64,000 nucleotides of DNA from Mycoplasmatota bacterium (lineage in GTDB: Bacteria > Bacillota_I > Bacilli_A > Acholeplasmatales > Acholeplasmataceae). The stretch is taken from NCBI GenBank assembly GCA_018622495.1, contig CP076021.1, positions 1,534,326 through 1,598,325 on the forward strand, read 5' to 3'. Below are positions 1 through 8,086 of the stretch, in pieces. A program made the position numbers and the translations under genes. A model generated the notes under the pieces. It made no database searches, had not been told where the DNA came from, and saw only the letters and a list, made by a program, of their open reading frames with translations. Positions within the stretch are counted from its first letter, which is position 1; each line of letters starts with the position of its first letter.

Positions 1-459
1 TTGATTAGCAGGTTCGTTTGTGAATTCTACGTTAATAACAACATCTAATGAAGTGCCTGCAGTAATTGTTTGGTCAGCAGGTATTGTTACTGTCATTAAA
101 CCTGAAACATCAGTACTACCTATCATAACAGTTCCTAGTGTAACTGCTAAAGTCCCTATATCTCCATCAACATCTTCTACTGTACCTTCCCATAAAATTG
201 AGAATGTTAAATCTACATCATCAACATCGCCAGCAGCTGCGTCATTACCAACTGGAACTAATTTACCTGCACTTGATTCATCATTAACTGTTACTTCTGT
301 AGCTACTGAAACATCATCACCAGCACCAATTGTTATAGTACCTGATGCAGTATCTGCGTTACCTGTAGCTACTGAATTTTGCCAATATGCGAATGTCAAT
401 GTTGACATAACTACCGCTAACATAACTAATAAACTTACGACTAATTTTTTTGATTTCAT
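1..459 (-). CDS. SipW-type signal peptide surface protein (TasA/CalY-like), partial
   Basis: The first 153 codons of a secreted protein run off the left edge. The start ATG at 459 follows a good ribosome site (AAAGGAG about 10 bases upstream). The N-terminus begins MKSKKLVV, has a hydrophobic stretch, then TFAYWQNS at about residues 22-29. That hydrophobic core followed by A-Y-W is the signature of SipW-dependent signal peptides found on TasA/camelysin-type biofilm fibre proteins. The mature part is acidic, beta-rich and Val/Thr/Gly/Asp-rich with almost no Lys. It lies about 50 bases after a related gene and probably shares its c-di-GMP-controlled transcript. Fibre formation is inferred from the family; no SipW peptidase gene is visible in the window. 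Confidence 0.8.
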   Translation of the reverse strand, partial: MKSKKLVVSLLVMLAVVMSTLTFAYWQNSVATGNADTASGTITIGAGDDVSVATEVTVNDESSAGKLVPVGNDAAAGDVDDVDLTFSILWEGTVEDVDGDIGTLAVTLGTVMIGSTDVSGLMTVTIPADQTITAGTSLDVVINVEFTNEPANQ

Positions 460-508
460 AATTTTTAAATCTCCTTTTTGTTTTCAATTTTTTTAATTTT
501 TATTTTTT

Positions 509-1093
509 TTAAAATGTATTTTCTTTCGGTTCTACACTAAATCTTAAATCAAACGAAATTGTTTGACCATGTAAAGCTTCATATGCAGCAACCGAATCAT
601 CTACATTTATTAAGCTTTCATCTAAACCTTCTCTGCTAGCTTCTTCAGCATCAATAGGTTACGTAATTGTTACAACGACTGTTATAAATACTTTTGAATT
701 GTACAAGTCGTTCTCGCTGATATCTTCTGTACCATTTATCGTAACATTTATCAAATCACTATATGCGCTTGATCCACCAACCATAACATTTATTGATTCA
801 ACAATTAAATTAACTTGCGTTACTAATGTTTTATCAATATTAACTTCATAAGTGAAAACCACTTCATCAACTTCTCCAGCAAACCATACATAATTTTGAG
901 GAACTAGCATACCTTCAAAATCTTCATTTGTCTGATTTACTATAAGACTTGCATCTTCTTCAGTAAACTCTATTGTTACATTTGATTGCACCGAAGTATT
1001 TGTCCAGTATGCAAATGCAGCAGTTGAAGTGAATCCAAGAGTTACTGCTAGAAGTAAAACAATGATGAGTTGTATCCCTTTCCTTTTAGACAC
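509..1093 (-). pseudogene. SipW-type signal peptide protein with one in-frame TAA
   Basis: This is a second secreted protein of the same type. I place the start at the GTG at 1093, which follows GGGAGGC; the longer ATG at 1126 lies inside a terminator hairpin. The signal peptide starts VSKRKG, has a hydrophobic core and ends AAFAYWTN. An in-frame TAA at 659-661 interrupts the frame after about 144 codons, but the same frame stays open for 49 more codons (PIDAEEASRE to KENTF) to a TAA at 509-511. The total of about 194 residues is natural for the family. The TAA sits in the context ACGTAA, the same context as three stops in sufB, so a sequence error is as likely as a real nonsense mutation. 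First gene of the riboswitch-controlled operon. Confidence 0.75.
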
Positions 1094-1109
1094 TGCATCG
1101 CCTCCCAAC

Positions 1110-1173
1110 AAAAGAAAAGTCAACATACACTGTACGTTGACTTAAATTACAAATTATTTGCAGTCACCGTACA
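1110..1173 (-). promoter_or_regulatory. Terminator/antiterminator expression platform of the c-di-GMP riboswitch
   Basis: In the minus-strand transcript, AGTCAACGTACA (1131-1142) pairs with TGTATGTTGACT (1118-1129), followed by TTTTCTTTT, forming an intrinsic terminator just before the GTG start at 1093. An upstream segment, TGTACGGTGACT (1162-1173), is complementary to the same 5' arm at 11 of 12 positions, so it can form a competing antiterminator. The two structures exclude each other. The sequence alone does not say whether ligand turns the gene on or off. Confidence 0.8.
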
Positions 1174-1197
1174 TCCCAAAAAATCTTTGGAATAAAA

Positions 1198-1270
1198 TAT
1201 GGCAACTGGCTACCTTGACTAGGCCCTATAGTTTTGCGTCGCTAAATCCCTTTAGCTTTGCTTTTAGCAT
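1198..1270 (-). promoter_or_regulatory. c-di-GMP-I (GEMM-I) riboswitch aptamer
   Basis: The minus-strand RNA carries the conserved GEMM-I elements in order: AGCAAAGC; a P2 stem GCTAAA/TTTAGC closed by a GGGA (GNRA) tetraloop; GACGCAAAAC; AGGGCCTA; and GGTAGCCAGTTGCC. The tetraloop and the conserved downstream strand match the known fold. It lies between a consensus promoter (1318-1346) and a terminator switch (1110-1173), ahead of two SipW-type secreted proteins. No diguanylate cyclase or phosphodiesterase gene is in this window. Confidence 0.93.
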
Positions 1271-1317
1271 ATATAAAACTTCTTAAATTTTTGCAACAAT
1301 TTCCTTATTGCCCTTTT

Positions 1318-1346
1318 ATTATATATATAACACAATGCATTGTCAA
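1318..1346 (-). promoter_or_regulatory. Sigma-A-type promoter of the riboswitch operon
   Basis: TTGACA (1341-1346) and TATAAT (1318-1323) are both perfect consensus hexamers on the minus strand with a 17-base spacer. The predicted start near 1311 leaves about 40 bases before the riboswitch core. Confidence 0.85.
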
Positions 1347-1429
1347 GGATAAAACTTTAAAAATGTCTTTTTATTAACTTTCATCACATATTTCAGCTAA
1401 AATCAGCTTTCTATATGTAATATAGAGAA

Positions 1430-2443
1430 TTATTTAATTAAACTTGCTAATTTTTTAACAGTTCTTACTAATTGGCTAGTATAACTCATTTCGTTATCAT
1501 ACCAAGAAAGTACTTTAACTAATGTTTTACCATCCACATTCATTACTGATGTAGAGTTAGCATCAAATAATGAACCATAAGTTGTACCAATAACATCACT
1601 AGATACGATTGGATCTGTAACATATGCAAATGATTCGTTAGCAGCAGCTTTAAATGCAGCATTTACTTCTTCTACTGTTGTTTCTTTTTTAACTTCAACA
1701 ACTAAATCAACAATTGATCCAGTAATTGTAGGAACACGAAGTGCAATACCATCTAATTTACCTTTTAATTGAGGTAATACTAAACCGATTGCTTTTGCAG
1801 CACCAGTTGATGTAGGAACGATGTTTTGAGCAGCAGCACGTCCACGTCTTGACATAATACCTTTTTTATGAGGTGAGTCTTGAAGTACTTGATCAGCTGT
1901 ATAACCATGAACAGTTGTCATGTAACCACCAATAATACCAAAACTATCATCTAATACTTTAGCTACTGGAGCTAAACAGTTAGTTGTACATGAAGCACCA
2001 CTTAAGATATCTTCATTACCTTCTAATACATCATCATTTACATTATATACGATTGTTTTAACGCTACCTTTAGCAGGAGCAGAAATAACAACTTTTTTTG
2101 CACCAGCTTCTAAATGCCAACCAGCTTTAACTTCATCAGCAAAGAAACCTGTACATTCTAATACAACATCAACATCAAATTCTTTCCAAGGTAATAATTT
2201 TGGATCTCTTTGACTTAAAATTGGAATTCTTTTTTCTCCAACAATTAAATCTGAACCTTCAAAAGAAACAGAACCTGATTTAAAGTTACCTTGTGCAGTA
2301 TCATATTTTAATAAATATGCTAATGTTTCTGCATCAGTTAAATCGTTAACTGCAACTACATCGAAATTTGAATCCTCTGATAATAAACGATAAGCAAGAC
2401 GTCCAATACGTCCAAACCCATTAATTGCTACTTTAATAGCCAT
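1430..2443 (-). CDS. gap: Glyceraldehyde-3-phosphate dehydrogenase
   Basis: Glycolytic oxidation and phosphorylation of glyceraldehyde-3-phosphate with NAD+. The start is the ATG at 2443 (MAIKVAING) because GGAGGAATT lies just upstream; an in-frame ATG 69 bases further upstream lacks such a site. The Rossmann motif GFGRIGR is at about residues 8-14, and the catalytic Cys lies in [12 protein letters not shown] near residue 152. About 337 residues is the usual length. It stands alone, away from pgk and tpiA, which are together near 20-22 kb. A LacI-operator-like sequence lies about 95 bases upstream at 2537-2550. Confidence 0.97.
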   Translation of the reverse strand: MAIKVAINGFGRIGRLAYRLLSEDSNFDVVAVNDLTDAETLAYLLKYDTAQGNFKSGSVSFEGSDLIVGEKRIPILSQRDPKLLPWKEFDVDVVLECTGFFADEVKAGWHLEAGAKKVVISAPAKGSVKTIVYNVNDDVLEGNEDILSGASCTTNCLAPVAKVLDDSFGIIGGYMTTVHGYTADQVLQDSPHKKGIMSRRGRAAAQNIVPTSTGAAKAIGLVLPQLKGKLDGIALRVPTITGSIVDLVVEVKKETTVEEVNAAFKAAANESFAYVTDPIVSSDVIGTTYGSLFDANSTSVMNVDGKTLVKVLSWYDNEMSYTSQLVRTVKKLASLIK

Positions 2444-2536
2444 AATTTTAATTCCTCCTTGAATTGTATAATTATTCCGTTTATATTTTAACATTTTTAA
2501 TTGTAAATACAAATATTATGAAACATTGTGTGTAAA

Positions 2537-2550
2537 TGTAAACGTTTTTC
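2537..2550. promoter_or_regulatory. cre-like site between gap and the CYTH gene
   Basis: TGTAAACGTTTTTC resembles the catabolite-responsive element bound by CcpA-type LacI proteins, with the central ANACGTTTT core but mismatches at the last positions. A CcpA-like regulator is encoded at 10398-11396. Similar cores occur at 4278, 31472 and 44633. Confidence 0.3.
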
Positions 2551-2571
2551 CTTTAATTTCAAATTAAGTTT

Positions 2572-2580
2572 TGTTATAAT
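2572..2580 (+). promoter_or_regulatory. Extended -10 promoter for the CYTH gene
   Basis: TGTTATAAT is an extended -10 (TGN plus TATAAT) 44 bases ahead of the ATG at 2624. The -35 region, around TTTAAT at 2552-2557, is weak. Confidence 0.55.
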
Positions 2581-2623
2581 TATGTAGTAAAGCCTTATAA
2601 TCTTTTTTCAAAAGGAGTCAAAG

Positions 2624-3178
2624 ATGACTAAAAACATTGAAATAGAATTTAAAACTGTAATCTCTGAAGAAAAATATGTTGAGTTATTACATCGCTTCAA
2701 TTTGGAAAATAACGTGTTTAAACAAGTGAATCATTACTTTGATACTGACAATTATGATTTAAATGCAGAATCAATTGTTTTACGTATTAGACAAAAAGGT
2801 GAAGATCGTTATAAAGTAACTTTAAAATCTCAAGGTGAAAAAGAAGCCTATGAAAATCATGTCATTTTGTCTAAAGCTAAAGCTGAAGCAATGATAGAAA
2901 ATGGATTTAATACTAATGAGTTCTTTAATAATATAGAAAACAAATTTGTATCATTTAAAATTAGTTTAGATAATTTTAGAGCGAGCACACCATTTGAAGG
3001 TGGAACATTATTTTTAGATCGTTGTGATTATTGTGGTACAACCGATTATGAAATCGAGTTTGAATTTAATCATTATGATGATGGTAAAATTATTTTCGAA
3101 AATTTCATAAAAACACAAAATATTGACTTTTTACCAACAAAACGTAAGAGCGAACGCGCATTTACATGTACAAGATGA
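2624..3178 (+). CDS. CYTH-domain protein (YjbK-like, triphosphate-binding)
   Basis: The CYTH superfamily binds triphosphates (thiamine triphosphatase, inorganic triphosphatase, class IV cyclase) in an eight-stranded tunnel. The defining ExExK motif is at E6, E8, K10 (IEIEFK). Further basic and acidic residues typical of the tunnel follow, such as VLRIRQKGEDRYKVTLK and YEIEFEF. The 184-residue length fits the stand-alone YjbK type. AAAGGAG precedes the ATG. The UGA stop lies inside the terminator hairpin that follows. The substrate cannot be told from sequence. Confidence 0.85.
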   Translation: MTKNIEIEFKTVISEEKYVELLHRFNLENNVFKQVNHYFDTDNYDLNAESIVLRIRQKGEDRYKVTLKSQGEKEAYENHVILSKAKAEAMIENGFNTNEFFNNIENKFVSFKISLDNFRASTPFEGGTLFLDRCDYCGTTDYEIEFEFNHYDDGKIIFENFIKTQNIDFLPTKRKSERAFTCTR

Positions 3179-3198
3179 CCAAATGGTCATCTTTTTTT
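3173..3198 (+). terminator. Intrinsic terminator of the CYTH gene
   Basis: AGATGACC/GGTCATCT stem with a short AAAT loop followed by a T-run. The gene's TGA stop is part of the 5' arm. Confidence 0.85.
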
Positions 3199-3206
3199 AT
3201 ATAAAA

Positions 3207-3235
3207 TTGACATTTCTCCATATTGTTATTATAAT
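3207..3235 (+). promoter_or_regulatory. Consensus promoter
   Basis: TTGACA (3207-3212), 17-base spacer, TATAAT (3230-3235), directly ahead of the membrane-protein gene at 3263. Confidence 0.85.
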
Positions 3236-3262
3236 AATATTAGAAATAATACGGAGGAAAAA

Positions 3263-3664
3263 ATGAAAGATCGCAATTTATTAGTATTCATCGCTGCCTT
3301 GGTCACAAGCATTTTGCTACTATTATCTGTACTCATTAGACTATTTGATTGGTTTGATGTTAACAATTATGGACATTATGCAGCTATCTCTACTCATTTT
3401 TATATCTTACCAGTCATCATTTTATGGCTCGGTTGGTTCTTTGATGATATAAAATCAGTATTAGTCGCTACAACTTTAATGGCAGTCAACTTGTATTTCC
3501 ATCTTGAAAGCATAAGTGTATTAAGTGGGGATCCTATTTTAGTTTCATCATATGCTCCAGCAATTAAAACTACTTATGTACTGAATTTAGTACTAATAGT
3601 TGCTGTGATTTGTTTTGGTTTTGTGTCTTATTATTTACCAAAATTTAAGAAACTTTCTGTTTGA
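3263..3664 (+). CDS. Small integral membrane protein, unknown function
   Basis: A 133-residue protein with four likely membrane helices (about residues 7-28, 43-60, 64-82 and 104-126). The start is preceded by CGGAGGAAAAA. I do not recognise a family. It is a single-gene unit with its own consensus promoter and terminator. It ends in TGA, evidence that UGA is a stop here. Confidence 0.75.
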   Translation: MKDRNLLVFIAALVTSILLLLSVLIRLFDWFDVNNYGHYAAISTHFYILPVIILWLGWFFDDIKSVLVATTLMAVNLYFHLESISVLSGDPILVSSYAPAIKTTYVLNLVLIVAVICFGFVSYYLPKFKKLSV

Positions 3665-3683
3665 AATACATCATTATGAATAC

Positions 3684-3716
3684 AAAAAAAGCCAACTAGT
3701 GGCTTTTTTATTTTTA
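3684..3716. terminator. Bidirectional terminator
   Basis: AAAAAAAGCCA/TGGCTTTTTT hairpin flanked by A- and T-runs. It lies between the convergent genes at 3263-3664 (plus) and spx (minus) and can serve both. Confidence 0.85.
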
Positions 3717-3718
3717 TC

Positions 3719-4183
3719 TTATTGATGAGATTGTTGTTTTTCTTTAATCTCTGCGAAATATTGACTAAGTATTGATTGGTAATCACAATGATCTCCGTTT
3801 GGACAATTATCACACATGATCAATTCTCTAAGTCTCTTAGGAATAAATACACGTATTTCTTCATCGTTATAACCAACTTGTAATTTTTCCCCATCAATCA
3901 TGATAGGTCTTTTTAATACACTAGGGTTTTCAAGAATGAAAGCCTTAAGTTCACTTATTCTCATATCATCGATGTCTAAATCTTGTTCTTTGAACACTTT
4001 TGATCTTGTTGATATAATATCTTCAAAACCATTTTCGGAATGTTCTAACATGCGATCAATATCTTGTTCAGTGATGCGTTGATTAAACAGATTCTTTTCC
4101 TCATATTGGATCTTATGATCATCAAGCCACTTCTTCGCTTTTCGACAAGACGAACAACTAGGTGTTGTATAAATAGTAATCAT
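3719..4183 (-). CDS. spx: Spx-family transcriptional regulator (ArsC-like fold)
   Basis: Spx binds the RNA polymerase alpha C-terminal domain and redirects transcription under thiol or oxidative stress. The redox switch C10-x-x-C13 (TPSCSSCRKA) is present, as is the family segment VLKRPIMIDGEKLQVGY. Usual Spx length is about 131 residues; this one is 154 because of an extra tail with three more cysteines at about 124, 127 and 133 (CDNCPNGDHC), a possible metal or second redox site. GGAGGAAGACA precedes the ATG. ArsC-type reductase is less likely given the CxxC and the KRPI region. Confidence 0.85.
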   Translation of the reverse strand: MITIYTTPSCSSCRKAKKWLDDHKIQYEEKNLFNQRITEQDIDRMLEHSENGFEDIISTRSKVFKEQDLDIDDMRISELKAFILENPSVLKRPIMIDGEKLQVGYNDEEIRVFIPKRLRELIMCDNCPNGDHCDYQSILSQYFAEIKEKQQSHQ

Positions 4184-4277
4184 TGTCTTCCTCCTTCTGG
4201 AGCATAGGTATTAGCCTATAGCACTTTAAGTTCTTGCATGCTTAATTATATAATTATTTAGAATTTAATGCAAGGTA

Positions 4278-4292
4278 TGAAAACGTTTTACA
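4278..4292. promoter_or_regulatory. cre-like site upstream of pepF
   Basis: TGAAAACGTTTTACA is near-palindromic around ACGT and close to the CcpA operator consensus, off by one position on the right arm. It lies between spx and pepF. Confidence 0.35.
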
Positions 4293-4400
4293 CTTAATTT
4301 CATACATTTGCACAATGAATTAAAAAACTTTATATTTTATATATTTTAAGATATAATGTCTATAATATACTTTGATATCAAACGAAAGAAGGAAATTAAT

Positions 4401-6164
4401 ATGTCAAAATGGGATTTATCGCCTTTTTATCCTAACTTAGAAGCTTGGGAAAAGGATTTAGAAAAATTATCGCCAATGATTGATGAACTTGCATCATTCA
4501 AAGGAAAGCTATCAGATTTTGAATCATTTAAATTATTTCATGAAAAAGATGAAATTTTAACTAAATTTATCTATCGTTTATATGGCTATATTCATTTAAA
4601 TAGTGATTTAAACTTAAAAGATCAATTAAAATCTTCAAAGAATCAACAAATGATGATTATGTTTTCAGAAATTAGTCAAAAAACATCTTTTGTTTCACCA
4701 GAATTCATTTCAATTGGAAAAGAAAAAATTATGTCTTTTTTAGAAAAAGATGCATCACTCAAACCTTATAAATTCGGATTTGAAAAATTATTTTTACAAC
4801 AGTCTCATGTTTTAAGTGATGATAAAGAAAAACTATTATCAAATTTCGGTGGTATGCGTTCAATTCCATCTAGTTTATATCAAGGATTAGCAATTATTGA
4901 TGCTAAAGATGAAGAAATCACTTTATCTGACGGTACTAAAAAAACTGTTACCTTATCAAATTATCGTTCTTTAATTCCTGAAGTGCCAACTGCAGATGAT
5001 AGAAAAAAAGTTTTTGAAGCTGCTTTTAAACGCTACAAAGAAAATAAAACTGCATTTGCTGCAACTTATAATTTAGTTTTACAAAGCATGAAAGCTAATT
5101 ATAAAGCAAGAGGTTATCAATCAGCTGTTGAAGCTGCTTTATTTAGAAATAACATTCCAGTTGATGTTTATAAAAACTTAATGGATGCTTCTTTTGAAAG
5201 TAATGCATCTATCCAAAGATATATCAAACTACGTAAAAAACATTTAAAATTAGATACATATCATACATATGATCGTTTCTTAACACTCGTCAAAGATGAT
5301 ACTAAATATGATTTTGAACAATCACTTTCATTATGGTTTAATGCTTTAGAAGGCATGGACCCTGAATTTGTTAACCAACAACATGTTGCCTTAGAAACAG
5401 GTTATGTTGATGTATTCCCAGGTGATGGTAAAAGAACTGGTGCTTATTCTTCTGGTTTATATGGTTTCCATCCTTATATCTTATTAAATCATGATGATAC
5501 ACTTGATTCAGTATTTACATTAGCACATGAATGTGGACACAGTGCACATACATTGTTTTCTCAAGCTGCTCAACCAATGGCAACATCTGATTATACAATT
5601 TTCGTTGCAGAAGTTGCATCTACATTTAATGAACATATCTTATTAGACTATCTTGTTAAAAATGCGACTACTAAAGAACAAAAAATTGCCTTATTAGAAA
5701 AAGCTTTAGATGGTTTTATGTCAACATTCTTTAGACAAACATTATTTGCTACATATGAATATAAAGCAAATGAATTAGTTGAAAAAGGTATGCCTGTCAC
5801 TGACCAAGCATTATCACAAATCATGATTGATTTATACAAACACTATTATGATATTGATATTACTGCTGAAGAAGGTAAACAATATGTTTGGGCATATATC
5901 CCTCACTTATTCCATACACCATTTTATGTTTATCAATACGCGACATCTTATAGTGCATCACTTAAGATTTATGAAGATGTTTCTTCTCGTGTTGAAGGTG
6001 CAATGAATCGTTTCAAATCAATGTTAAAATCAGGTGGTAGTGACTATCCAGTAAATCAAGTTGCTGCTGCAGGTGCAGATCTGACTGATAAAGAAACATT
6101 TAAAGCGGTCACTAAACGCTTTAATTCTCTACTTGATCAATTAGAAAAAGCACTTGAAGAATAA
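4401..6164 (+). CDS. pepF: Oligoendopeptidase F (M3 family zinc metallopeptidase)
   Basis: Cytoplasmic cleavage of short peptides. The zinc motif HECGH is near residue 376, with the downstream ligand Glu in FVAEVASTFNEH about 30 residues later. The start is taken at ATG 4401 (MSKWDLSP) with a purine-rich AAGAAGG site; an in-frame ATG at 4356 overlaps the likely -10 region. About 587 residues is normal for PepF. It may process peptides imported by the Opp system at 38-44 kb, but that is inference. Confidence 0.95.
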   Translation: MSKWDLSPFYPNLEAWEKDLEKLSPMIDELASFKGKLSDFESFKLFHEKDEILTKFIYRLYGYIHLNSDLNLKDQLKSSKNQQMMIMFSEISQKTSFVSPEFISIGKEKIMSFLEKDASLKPYKFGFEKLFLQQSHVLSDDKEKLLSNFGGMRSIPSSLYQGLAIIDAKDEEITLSDGTKKTVTLSNYRSLIPEVPTADDRKKVFEAAFKRYKENKTAFAATYNLVLQSMKANYKARGYQSAVEAALFRNNIPVDVYKNLMDASFESNASIQRYIKLRKKHLKLDTYHTYDRFLTLVKDDTKYDFEQSLSLWFNALEGMDPEFVNQQHVALETGYVDVFPGDGKRTGAYSSGLYGFHPYILLNHDDTLDSVFTLAHECGHSAHTLFSQAAQPMATSDYTIFVAEVASTFNEHILLDYLVKNATTKEQKIALLEKALDGFMSTFFRQTLFATYEYKANELVEKGMPVTDQALSQIMIDLYKHYYDIDITAEEGKQYVWAYIPHLFHTPFYVYQYATSYSASLKIYEDVSSRVEGAMNRFKSMLKSGGSDYPVNQVAAAGADLTDKETFKAVTKRFNSLLDQLEKALEE

Positions 6165-6184
6165 TATCGATTAAAGTATAATAA

Positions 6185-6392
6185 AGTTGCGATGATAAGA
6201 AAATAGTAATTTATATATAAACATCTTTAGAGAGTCGGGATGCTGAAAGCCGATGGTGTGTCTATAAATGAATGGGATCTTTGAGCACAAAAGTATGTCG
6301 GCTATAACGACTAGAGGGCTAGAAGCAATTCTAGAACTAAGGTGGTACCGCGATGATTCGTCCTTAGATAAATATATCTAAGGACTTTTTTA
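6185..6392 (+). promoter_or_regulatory. T-box riboswitch, Trp specifier, upstream of trpS
   Basis: The conserved AGAGAGTCGG start of stem I, the GCTGAAAGCC segment, and the T-box AAGGTGGTACCGCG (6339-6352) are all present. The codon TGG at 6273-6275, in GAATGGGATC just before TTTGAGC, is in the right place for the specifier. A terminator hairpin GTCCTTAGAT/ATCTAAGGAC with a T-run (6360-6391) follows, with the T-box as competing arm. Uncharged tRNA-Trp (CCA) would promote readthrough. Confidence 0.93.
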
Positions 6393-6411
6393 TTAAAAAG
6401 GAGAAATTAAC

Positions 6412-7406
6412 ATGAAAAGACTTGTATCAGGTATTAAGCCAACTGGACAATTAACATTAGGAAATTACATTGGTGCTATTAAACAATTTGTTGCACTTCA
6501 AGATGAATTAGAAGACACAGAATTCTTTATTTTTATTGCTGACTTACACGCGATAACAACTCCACAAAATAGACAAGCATTAAAAAAGAATATTAAAAGT
6601 ATTGCAGCACTTTATATGGCATGTGGACTAGATCCAAATAAAGTAAATCTATTTATTCAATCGAGGTACCAGAACATGCGCAACTCGGCTATGTGATGGA
6701 ATCAACTGCTTATATTGGTGAAATGGAACGCATGACACAATTTAAAGATAAAAAAGTAAAACAAACTGAAGGTATCCGTACTTCTCTTTTAACTTATCCT
6801 GCATTAATGGCAGCTGATATTATCATATATGACGCTGATATCGTACCTATTGGAGACGATCAAAAACAACATCTTGAACTAACAAGAAACCTAGCACAAC
6901 GCTTTAATCATTTATATGGTGATACTTTTGTTGTTCCAGAGGGATTTTTCCCAAAAACAGGTGCACGTATTAAATCATTAACTGACCCTGAAAGAAAAAT
7001 GGATAAATCTGCGGAAAATCCTAAATCGTATATTTTATTACTTGATGATCTTAATCAAGTAAAAAATAAAATTAAAAGTGCAGTCACTGATTCAGACGGA
7101 TTAATTAAATATGATGTTAAAAATAAACCTGGTGTATCAAACTTATTAACCATTTATGCATCACTAACAAATCGTAAAATTGAAGATATTGAAAAACAAT
7201 ATGAAAATTCTAACTATCAAACTTTTAAACTTGATTTAGCAGATATTGTCGTAAATACTTTAAAACCTATCCAAGAAAAATATGCTGAACTTATTAAAAG
7301 TCCTCAATTAGATGAAGCACTGAATAAAGGACGCGATGCTGCATCATATGTAACAAGAAGAAAATTATCAAAAGTATATAAAAGATTAGGACTTGGTAGA
7401 AAATGA
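6412..7406 (+). pseudogene. trpS: Tryptophanyl-tRNA synthetase, one-base deletion as sequenced
   Basis: Class Ic synthetase. The first 84 codons read KPTGQLTLGNYIGA (HIGH-like) to LFIQS. Near 6661-6664 the frame breaks; restoring one G gives the expected QSEVPEHAQLGYVMESTAYIGEM and joins the second half (6693-7406), which carries the KMSKS-type motif KMDKS. The 995-base length plus one equals 332 codons, the normal size. AAGGAG precedes the ATG. The 3' end overlaps the next gene by ATGA. A T-box specific for Trp precedes it and no other trpS is visible, so an assembly error is more likely than inactivation. Confidence 0.9.
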
Positions 7407-8035
7407 TTAAAGCAATCATTTTTGACTTAGATGGCGTCATTGTTTCTACCGATGACCTACATTACAAATCATGGAAGCATATGGCTGATCGCGAACATAT
7501 TTTTTTCAATGAAAAAATCAATGATCGCTTACGTGGTGTTTCACGCATGGCTTCATTAGAAATTATATTAGAACAATCGACTAAAACATATAGTGACGAA
7601 GAAAAAATAGAACTTGCAGCATATAAAAACGATTATTATAAAGAACTTTTAAATTCACTAACAAAAGATCATATACTTCCTGGCGTGATGGACGTATTAA
7701 AAACACTCAAAGAAAAACAATTTAAAGTTGCTATTGGTTCTTCATCAAGAAATGCAAAATTCATTTTAAAACAAATAGGATTATTCGATTATTTCGATGC
7801 AATTAGTGATGGTACAAATATTAAGCATAGCAAACCTGCACCCGATGTATTTTTAATTGCAGCAGAAAAGCTAAATATAGAACCTACTTTTTGTTTAGTT
7901 GTTGAAGATGCTATATCTGGTATAGAAGCAGCTTCACGTGCACAAATGTCTAGTTTTGGTGTCGGTGATGCTAAAACTTCTAAGCTTGCAACCTATACAT
8001 CTAGTGATATTCGTGATTTACTCAAATATATATAA
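7403..8035 (+). CDS. pgmB: HAD-superfamily hydrolase, beta-phosphoglucomutase-like
   Basis: The HAD motif I DLDGVIVSTDDLHYKSW (Asp nucleophile at residue 8, second Asp at 10) matches beta-phosphoglucomutases, including the D-x-x-H-Y-x-S-W cap start. Motif II is in AIGSSSRN, motif III Lys in HSKPAPDVF and motif IV in VVEDAISGIEAA. The enzyme would interconvert beta-glucose-1-P and glucose-6-P during maltose or trehalose use; another sugar phosphate is possible. It overlaps trpS by four bases (ATGA). Confidence 0.85.
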   Translation: MIKAIIFDLDGVIVSTDDLHYKSWKHMADREHIFFNEKINDRLRGVSRMASLEIILEQSTKTYSDEEKIELAAYKNDYYKELLNSLTKDHILPGVMDVLKTLKEKQFKVAIGSSSRNAKFILKQIGLFDYFDAISDGTNIKHSKPAPDVFLIAAEKLNIEPTFCLVVEDAISGIEAASRAQMSSFGVGDAKTSKLATYTSSDIRDLLKYI

Positions 8036-8042
8036 TAAAAAT

Positions 8043-8074
8043 CAGACGCATAAATAAAAGCGTCTGTTTTTTTA
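8043..8074 (+). terminator. Terminator of the trpS-pgmB unit
   Basis: CAGACGC/GCGTCTG stem with a T-run, immediately after the pgmB stop. Confidence 0.85.
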
Positions 8075-8086
8075 TATTAAATATTA

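Noticed and set aside
20..496. Open plus-strand frame of 158 codons at the left edge
   Set aside because: It is the mirror of the minus-strand SipW-type gene, which has a signal peptide and a ribosome site; the plus frame has neither.
6661..6700. Programmed frameshift in trpS
   Set aside because: No slippery site followed by a pseudoknot is seen, and many other genes carry similar single-base losses.
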